Of a stretch of DNA of 64,000 bases, positions 26,001 to 36,109 are shown one piece after another. Position numbers and translations under genes: made by a program. Source of the DNA: Cymbidium sinense. Its lineage: Eukaryota; Streptophyta; Magnoliopsida; Asparagales; Orchidaceae. The notes below the pieces were generated by a model. That model was not told the DNA's origin. It did no database searches and saw only the letters and a program-made list of their open reading frames with translations. Where the stretch lies: contig CM038215.1 of NCBI GenBank assembly GCA_021442155.1, positions 279,670,413 through 279,734,412 of the forward strand. The letters run 5' to 3'. Every line of letters starts with the position of its first letter. Positions within the stretch are counted from its first letter, which is position 1.

Positions 26001-27169
26001 CTGAAGGAAACAATTTAGGAAATGCAGACCAACTCTTTTACCGATCTTTCTTGCACCAATAGCCAAGGCCTCCATTCTGGCTCCAAGTGCAAGAGGGGAT
26101 GAACCATCAAAGTGGGGTGAAAAGTAATTGTTTTTTTTAGTTTTATTTGGAAAATCAAGAACCTGACTGTTGGGAACTAAATGGGGGATTCAGTTGCAGT
26201 AATTGATCGAAAATAGTCATTTTCTGCTCTAAGGACCTTGTTCCAAGTCTACACAAAATAAAAAGACGAGTGAAAAAATTGACTAAAGGACCATACTACA
26301 AGAAAAAAAAAAGTTTGCTGTCATCCATTCAGAATACCGTTCTTTTGCAGCAGAATACCGTTCTTTTGCAGAGTGATGCTGTATTCTTAGTTCTGTTCTT
26401 TGTTCCATCAATGAAGCCTATGTGTTGTTGAGGGCAGGGCAAAATCATTATCCATTCATATGAGACAATATCCAAAACTGTGAGTATTAACACAACATTG
26501 TGTGGTTTGAAATGGATAGAACAAGAAATAATGTGAGCATGGTGCCTTGTCAAGCAGATGAAAGATATATATTTGATTCATGCTATATAAAATGTTCAAT
26601 GAAGTATTTGAGAATATTGTGTGCTAAATTTGTTTTTTTTGAAAAGAATTTTAAGGGACTAGTCATTGGACAGAAAGATTTAGAAATTGTTGTAATAAAT
26701 CTCTTGGAGCTTGGATTAACATTAATGGAACTTTCCTTTAAAAGTGGTGAAAAAGGATTCACCAAGCTAACATCAATTAATTAGTGTGGGGATAAACTTT
26801 GATATGGGATGAATTATCTAAATCATCTAAAATAGATATCTGGCTTATTTGATGTGTTTTTATTTCTGTTATTTGGGAAAGTGGTAAAGTGCATACAGAA
26901 ATTTCTGTCTAGATGTGGATATGTACATATGCATACCTTCAAAGGTACCTACTTGAAGCATCAATCATCATCATTTGAGCCCATCCCAGGTTCGTTGAAG
27001 TAAAGATGGAACCATTTTCAATCTTTGTTGGTTTTTTTGTTGATATTAATGTTTTTATTCCTAAAGCTTTCATAATTTCTGGCATAACAAATTATCTTAG
27101 GTGCAAAAAAGTTTTTTGGAGATTTACATACATGCCACACAATTCTTATGAATTTACATATTTAAACTT

Positions 27170-27204
<35 letters not shown>

Positions 27205-30200
27205 TAATACTTCAATCTTCAATATCACATAAAAAATGCTATCATCACTTTAAAAATGTGAAATGCATCTTTTCAAGCATAGAAAAATATTAGATAAGTA
27301 AATATTTAATTTTAGGTGTTAGATATATAAATGCATATGAATTGTGTAGTATGTATGTATATCTTCTAAAAGTTTTTCATTCTGGATTTATATTCATGGA
27401 ATTCAAGCATATTTTACATGATCTGTATAAAAAGATGACGAGCATTACTTTTCTCTTGGTTAAAATTCATATCAGAATTAACGGAAGTTTTTTCATTGGA
27501 AGCATGCAGTCTAGAAATGGCAATATAGGTTATTCAGCAAAGTCTTTCACTGAACTCTAAGGATAGCTAAAAGGAGGTTGTATGAATTCTAGATTAGCTA
27601 CTGTCCTTAAGGCGGCTGATTTTGGTCTGCTGATGTTTTGGAATAGCTGGAAGAGACATTTGCAAAGTAACTCAAAGAAGGATCTCCATACTTGATTGTT
27701 GATGGGAGCTTTGAATAAGTTGATCACGCTGATGATTTTCCTGCATGATTGCTACTTTATTTTATCTTGGTTTGGCATATTTTGTCAGGATATTTAATTA
27801 TAGAGTTGATTTCTTTTCTGTTTAAAGTTTTATATTATGAAAATTTTACTGCAGCTGATATGTTCTGCATTCAATATGCTTGTATTTGAAGCTTTTAAAG
27901 GAAAAATTGAAGCTAATAAAATGCTGGAGAAATAAAATCTGAATTTTCTTTAAGATCATTTGTCTATTCGAGTATTTACTAAGCCACACATCATTTTTTT
28001 TCTATATTCAGATCCATTTTGTGCTTCTTTTAAGCCGTCAAGGAAAGGTTAGACTTACGAAGTGGTACTCTCCGTATTCACAGAAGGAAAGATCAAAGGT
28101 GCACATTTATTTTTTGTTTCACGTTTTTTTTAATTATCTTGTATTTAACTTACAAGGGATTTACATGCATACCACCTAATTCATTTGTATTTAAATATCT
28201 AATGCCTAAATTTTAACATTTACTTATGTAACACCAAATCCTTGATATCACATCAAAAATATTAATAATATTAATACTTTTAAAGTAAAATATATACATG
28301 TTTTGATATGCTTATCATATTATAAATAAATATTAAAAATTAAATATGTAGATATATAATGATTATATTTGTATATAAATTCTCCTAATATTTAACTAAG
28401 ATATTTTTTTTAAAGTAGCACATAAAATTTTGAATTTTCATACATACAACATAATTCATATTATTACATACTCAATATCTAAATTGTAATATTTACTTAT
28501 ATAATAATTAGATATTTAATAACATAACAAAAATACCATTAAAAATAATTTAAAAAATGATTTTTTTTGAAGAATTTATTTTATCATGATGATGATATTA
28601 GTGTTCTCCCCCATCATAATTGTGCAGTATATTTACGAATTGCACGGTGACCCATCATTTAAAATATATATATATAGATTTAAAATCGAGATTGTGAAAA
28701 AACAGATGGGACATGGTACTGGAAAAGAAAGAGGTTAAGTTTCAATGATTTGATTGGGTTGAAAGGAGGGTTAAACCGAATGACATAATAAATTTATATT
28801 TATTTAAATATAATCAATTAGATTTGGCTTGTGGGTCGAGATCAATTTGTTAAAATCAAAATTTTAATCTCTTGGGTTTATTAGAATTGGAATTAAGAAT
28901 GAACTAAAAAAAAAAAGTATTGTATTTACACTAAATCACCTATTGTTGGATTAATAATTTGGAGAACATATTTAGAGATTATTTAAGATAGCCAATCCGT
29001 GTCTTGTGAAAAACTTGTTTCACAATATTTTCCAACATAAAATGAGCTAACTACAAAGCAAATCACGTCACATCACACTTCCCTACAAGTAGTTCATAAT
29101 AATAGTTTATTTAATTTCATCAATAAGCTTGATTCTTATTGACTAAATTCAAGCTTTTATTTAGCCTTTAACCACTTTTATTGTACTAAAGCTTGTTTTG
29201 AGAAAGGATATTTCTTTCAACTAGCATATGAAAAAAGTTTTAGAAAATGCTTCCGAAGAGAGATTTTTAAAACACAAAAACACCCTTAAACTAATAAGAT
29301 TACTTATTTAGATTTTTAAAACACAGAAACACCTAAAAATTAGATAGTTTGGATCAAACTACAGTTTGATCGGATTAGAAATTTTGGACCAAACTGCAAT
29401 CTGATTGGATCAAAATTGTTGATCTGAGAACAATTTCTCTAATTTGTCTTGTTTGAAATCCTAAGGAGGTTGCGCGAACCAAAGCTTGTTTCTCTTACTA
29501 CAATGGACCAATTGAGTTGAACTCAATTAGAAAAGTTTTAGGAGATTGAGGACTATCAACATGTGAGTTTAACTTTGGCTACTGTAACCTACACTGTTGA
29601 GAAGATCGAAAGGTGAGAGGAGGGGAAAGTGCTTGAAATTCTCACCTATCTAAGTCTTGGAACTTGAATCTCTTGATTGACCCACCTTCAACAAGTATAG
29701 TGGAAGAAAATACTCTGTAGAATTGACCTGAGCTGGGTTGGATAAGTGGGTCGACCAAAGTTTAGTCACCATTAAGGCGATTTGATGGTTTAGCTCACTT
29801 GAAGGCTTTTGGAGGGTGGAAAATAATTTAAACTTCTCTCAACTCAAAGATGATGAACTGAATATCTCTTTTTTTTTTAATTGGCCAATTTGACTAAGGC
29901 TATAATCAAGTCGAGTCAATCCGAGTATATAATGAATTTGGATTTGGCTCGATCATATTATAAGTTGTTCATGTTCGGCTCGAGCTTGAGCTGAGTTTTC
30001 ATATGTATGTTTATACTTGGCTTGTTTAAAATTTCTAATAAGTTTACTTGCCTTGTTTATATTAATTGAACAAGTAATTCAACAAGTTAATAAACAAGCT
30101 AAGAATTTGAATGAGTACTTGACTTTTTACATTTAGTTATAAACGAACAGGTTTATAAATTTAAAAAAACAAGCAATTGAATCAATTTAGAATTCGTATC

Positions 30201-33200
30201 TAAATACTTTACACCAATTAAATAAGATACCATATAAGGTTGCGAGCACACTTTCTTGCAATCAAATAATGTAAGTACTAACAAACTAATTCATTGAAAG
30301 AAATAAATAAGATGAAATTGCATTAAATACATGCATATATTTTAATGAAAAAACCTTAATTTGATTAAAAAAAAGCTCAAAAAATTTATAAATACTTATA
30401 TGGATAAGAAGCATTTCGTGTGAAATAAGCTTAACAAAATGGTTGAATTACGTTTATCCAATTAGGGATTTAGCTTTTTGTTGAGGATTTTGTTTTTTTA
30501 TTGAGGATTTTGTTTTTTTAAAATGGAGTCAAACTTGATAGATTAATGAGATTTTAGGGCAATTGGGATTTGAAATGAGATTTGATTTGATTTTTAAATA
30601 AAATAAAATTATGATTTAAAAAGAAAGGAAATCAAAGTGTACTATATCCTCATGCGACTTCTCATCCTTAATGTACATCAAAGTTTAGTTCTTATCTTGC
30701 ATATGGTGGATAATGATGACCTGATGAGTTATTAATAACTTAGTTAATAAAAATATATTAATAAAATAAATTCTATTAATATTAACTTATAATATATTAC
30801 TATCAAATATATAATTAAAAGGGTTCTATTTAATCACAATTTATTTAAATAAACGAGTTGGACTATGTTCAAATTTGGTTCATTTAACATTCGAAGTTTT
30901 AAAAAACATTCGAGCTTGTTTATTTACTAATTTGAATAAATGTGAATGAATATTAATCAAACCGAGTTGTTCATCGGCATTGGTTTATTTACAAGGGCCT
31001 AAATAGGGGAAGGACATGTGGGTACTTTTGACTTGACCTTGAGTCAGATTTCTTAGATGGATTTTAAGGATGGTCAAATTAGTCCTCAATCTTATGATCA
31101 ATTATATAAATAATTGAATCAATGAGATATATCAACTGATAAAATCCAACTCTTACATTCACTATAGAATGCTTGAACTTGAGCAGTTTAGGAGGTTTTC
31201 CTTAGGGATGGCTAGACTAGCCTCTGATGTAGGAAGGATTTACAAAATAACCTCTTCAGTGGTTCCTCCTAAGTCTTCAGTATGTCCAAATGAATCGGTT
31301 AGGTTATGTCAGTCTTTGGTGTTCAAAGAGGACATCGGATCAGATCTTATTGATATATTTTATTTCAACAGTATGTTATTATGTATACTGCACGTTAGAG
31401 GATTCATGTGTCTTGATTTTTAGCTTGATCAGGATCATTTGACTTATAATTGGTAAATTAGAATGGTTATTTCTTTCTTCCTTAAAGCTAAAAAGGGAGA
31501 AATTTTCATAAATACACCTGGTTAATTTGTTTATTCATCCACTCCAAGGAACTATCGTTTAAATCTTGGTTTCAGTCTATTAGCACGCTGTTTTAATGAT
31601 TTTCTGTGCTTAAGCTCTTTTTTATTGTAGGACCTCTTTAAATTTGTTCTTCCTATTTTCGTTTAACTTTGATATGATGCTTGGAAACACACTTTCTTAA
31701 GTGATCAAGAATTGAGACGGTTTATGACAAGCTGTCTCTTCATTAGAGCGGTGGTGATCTAAATTTAAAGAGGATAGAATAACACTTATGCATCTAGATT
31801 GAATTTTTATTTTTTATTTATTTTGCGGTTTATGGTGGACCTTGATAAACTTGTAGTGGACTTTGCATTTGGGTTCAACAATTGGGTCATTTTATGGCAT
31901 TTGAACCTCTTTGTCAAATTGTCATTTATTGTTAAGAAAAGCAATCATTACCTATAAAATAATTTGGTTGCTGAAATTCAAAATTTTTGTAGTAAATAAT
32001 TTTTTTCAACAAAAAACCTCTTTGTAAATTTCATGGTTAAAAGACATTATGTAAACCATGTGTGGAAAAACCTGCTGAAGGTGGAGATGCAGAGGAGTTT
32101 TTTTATTATTGATATGCGAATGATAAGAGTAAAACCTGTAACTGGGTTAAATCTGTGATTAGCAAAAACAACGGAGTTTACTTTTTGACTGAAATAGTGG
32201 CTTGCGGTTGCGACTAATGAGGTGAATGGGGGAATAAGGTTTGACTTGTACCTCTAATTTTATTTTAGACTCATACTCGTGTGGTAGATATAGGCAGATT
32301 ACTCGCCAGTTAGGGTAATTAGATACATATTTAGCTATCCTTTGAATTCATGAAAGGTTGATTTATTAAAAATATAATTTTCTTGGTCTTGTAAGATAAG
32401 AAACTTAATAAATTTAATTTATATTTAATCATAAATGCATTATTAATAAATATTAATCATATTTTATTAGTCATTCTAATTTTTTTGGAATGGCAAACTA
32501 TATAAATCACAAACTATGTGACTTGAATCCATAATTTGAGAGAAAATCATCTCTTTATTCAGTGAGCCACGGATCATTTTCACATTGTTCTAATTAAACA
32601 CTAATTATTATTATCTAATAGGAAGTTCGGTTTTGATAACTATAGGCTAATTCTAATCTAGTTAATCTAACTAATTAAAAAAAATATTTATGTATTAATT
32701 TAATTTAGCTATTAATATATGTTGTTTTAAGTAAGTTATGACTTCACATTCTAATAATAAAACACTAACTACAAAGAATTTATAATTTTCATTAATAATT
32801 AGCATTAAATGGTTCAATTAAATATATCGACCATAGTTAATATTGATCAATATAATATTTAAGCAAATCTTTTATTTTGTTGCAAACAGTCTGTAATATA
32901 TAAATTGAACAAATTTAAGTTTGTTTTATGATTTTTTTGAGAGATCTACGATTATAATATTTTTCTGTAAAGTATATGTTATGTTCATGTAAAAATCAGT
33001 TACGTGCTAATTCTCAAACGACATTTTGTTGCGACATTTGACATTACTCTAGCAATGAAATATCTCATTGCTAATATTTTGTCTTCAAGGAAAAAAAGTT
33101 CCCACCAAATAAGCGCCTGATTGCTACTTTGGTTAATAATTCTAATTCTTTTGATGTACTTAAATGGAAAGATGTACCTTTGAACTTCCATTCTTTACAT

Positions 33201-35611
33201 CTGTTGTTTTACGATTATCCTGACTTTGCAGCTGATATAATTTTCATTATGTTGGGAAGGTAATCCGTGAGCTTAGTGGAGTGATTCTCACGAGAGGTCC
33301 AAAGCTCTGCAATTTTGTTGAATGGAGAGGATTTAAAGTTGTATACAGAAGGTTATTTGAATTGTTATTCTTTTTTCTCGAAGCAATTCAGATTCCTTAA
33401 AGAGCGTTCTTATCTGATTGTGAAAATTGATGACAGATATGCTAGCCTCTACTTCTGCATGTGCATCGATGCTGATGACAATGAACTAGAGATTCTTGAA
33501 ATCATTCATCACTTTGTTGAGATACTTGACCGTTTCTTCGCAGTGTAAGTCATTTTTCTTATTATAGCATGTTTTCAAATTGTTATCGCCATCTAATATT
33601 TTTCTGTTCTCCAGGTTTGTGAGCTGGACTTGATCTTCAATTTTCACAAGGTGACATATATTATTTTCATACATTTCTCTTTCTCATTTATATTTTGGTC
33701 TCCATTATCATAATAGACTTAGGAACTTACAGGCGTATTATATACTGGATGAGATTCTAATTGCTGGTGAACTCCAAGAATCAAGCAAAAAAGCTGTAGC
33801 CCGGATTATAGCTGCTCAGGTACCAAATACTTACAAGCGTTACTGATTTCATTGTGGTATTAGTGATACCTCTTAATGTTTGTTGAAAAAAAAAACTATT
33901 TAGAGCAATCATTCAACATGGTTATAAAGTTAACACCTGTTATGCAAGAACACAAACACCGATTATTGAAAGTATATTTATTCATTTCGTCTGTATTTGT
34001 GATATCTCTTGATGTTTTCATTTCTCTACTGACACAGTGCTTTTGTTTTTTTGAAAAAAATCATTTATTGCAATCTGGTGAGCTTATAAAGTCAACACCA
34101 ATGATGCATGAACAGAAAAACCTTTTATTGAAAAGTATAAGATGCAAATTTGATACAATACAATCATTTAAATAAAATTTGAAAATTAATAGGGATAATA
34201 TCATATTATTCTATTTTAATTAATAAATAATAAATATCTAATCCTTCTTTTTGATATATTAAAAAGAATTTCAACTTAGAGATAATGTATTTCCTAAAAT
34301 ATGGAATAGAAATACATATGAATAATAAGATAGTTGATATTCTCCTCCTATAAAAGAAAGCTAGGATTTGAATCTCCCTACCTCAAAATGACAAAAATGA
34401 TAATTTTGTCATGACTATCTTGTTGTGTAGGACGGGTTTCAAAAAATTACTTCGTTGTTGTAATATTGATGATTTATATGGTAGGCTTCATATTAATGAT
34501 TAAAAATGAGATATATAGAGTATCTAGGATAAGAGGAATAACCTTATTGCAAAGGTCAATATGTGATTAAGTTTGCATAACAAATTTTTTTACATGGAAA
34601 TTTCTTTAGATTCGATGATTTGGACATTTTTAGATAGAGAAGATAATTGATACATGCACAAATCCTAATGTAGTACTGTAGATCCCAAGTGTAACAAATC
34701 ATTCTATTTTTTTGATTTATTTATTTCTACTAGAGTTTGTCTATAGTATGATCACAGTAAGGAATGCATATTTTTAAAGATTTATTTATTTATTTGTGTG
34801 TGATCTAGATTTATGTCAGTAGAGCCTACATATTTTTTTACTTATATTATAAATAACTAAATTAATCATAGGATAAATTATTTTATTATAAACTTGTATG
34901 TGTTACTCATTTAAGTTAGGATTGTAATATTAGTGGAATCAATAGTTTCAATATAGACCTCAGTATATCATCTAATAGTTGACAAATTGTCTTGTCCGTA
35001 TGAATATGATTAATTAAAACTATCATTAAATTCCATTCTAACAGATAAACAAATATGCATAACTTTATGAGTCATATTCTTTATCCATCTCACATTAAGG
35101 ACGGACAACTAAAGAAAACGTAACCTGGTAGAACTATTATTTTTGGTAGCTAAGTCATAACCAAGATCTTAATTAAAAATAGCTTATCTTGTATTTGTAC
35201 AGAGACTATGGTGCAATGATTTTTAACATATTTAGGTGGATTTAGTTAGGTGTCCTTTTCAGATAAGACTATAAGACCAATATGTTGAGCATTTAGCCTT
35301 AGGTAAAGTATCAAGTAATAAGTCCCATACTTACAAATTAGATATAAGTTTGAGTTACTATTGAAATTATAATTCTCACCTTCAATCTAGTATTTAAGCC
35401 TGACATTCTTAATTGTAATGTTTTTCAAGGTATTTTCCCAATTCTATTATGGATGTGCATTTGGTTGATTTAGATGATTTGGATGGTGAAATTTTAAAAC
35501 CAATTGATTTTGGAATCCCAAGAAATTAGATCAAACTGACTAAATAAAATACAAAATCGAACAAACCAAAGAACAATTTGGTTATGTTATTTCAGTTTGG
35601 TTTGGAATAAA

Positions 35612-35680
<69 letters not shown>

Positions 35681-36069
35681 CTAAGAGGTATATAGAACAG
35701 CTAGTATAAGAGATAAGAGATTTTTGGGATTTTAATTAAGTTAGATGCATTAAAAATAAAAATAATAGGGTCTTAGTTAAAGATGAAAATATTAAGGAAA
35801 TTAAAAAAAAGCTATATTGAGAATTATTAAAGGAGATTTTTATTGATAAATTATTTTTGGAAGTATAATAAATAATATAATGAAGTATATTATAGATTAG
35901 ATAAAAAAAAAGTTTAGAGTTTGTTTTGCAAAAAATATATAAATATACTTAATTATAGCTTCAAACTTTCACCACACTCGGAAGGATTTCACATCCGATA
36001 AGCTCATACAAAATCAAAATAAAAAATTGAATATTTATTGAATCAAGGCTAAATTGAATTGCTTGCCCC

Positions 36070-36109
<40 letters not shown>

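Noticed and set aside
26500..26784. 94-codon plus-strand ORF in AP-1 sigma intron 1
   Set aside because: No recognised motif, overlaps an equally long minus-strand frame, and lies within an intron between repeats. A hidden exon is not supported.
31169..31423. 84-codon plus-strand ORF in AP-1 sigma intron 2
   Set aside because: Reads somewhat protein-like but I recognise no family. The conserved sigma protein needs no extra exon between residues 30 and 31.
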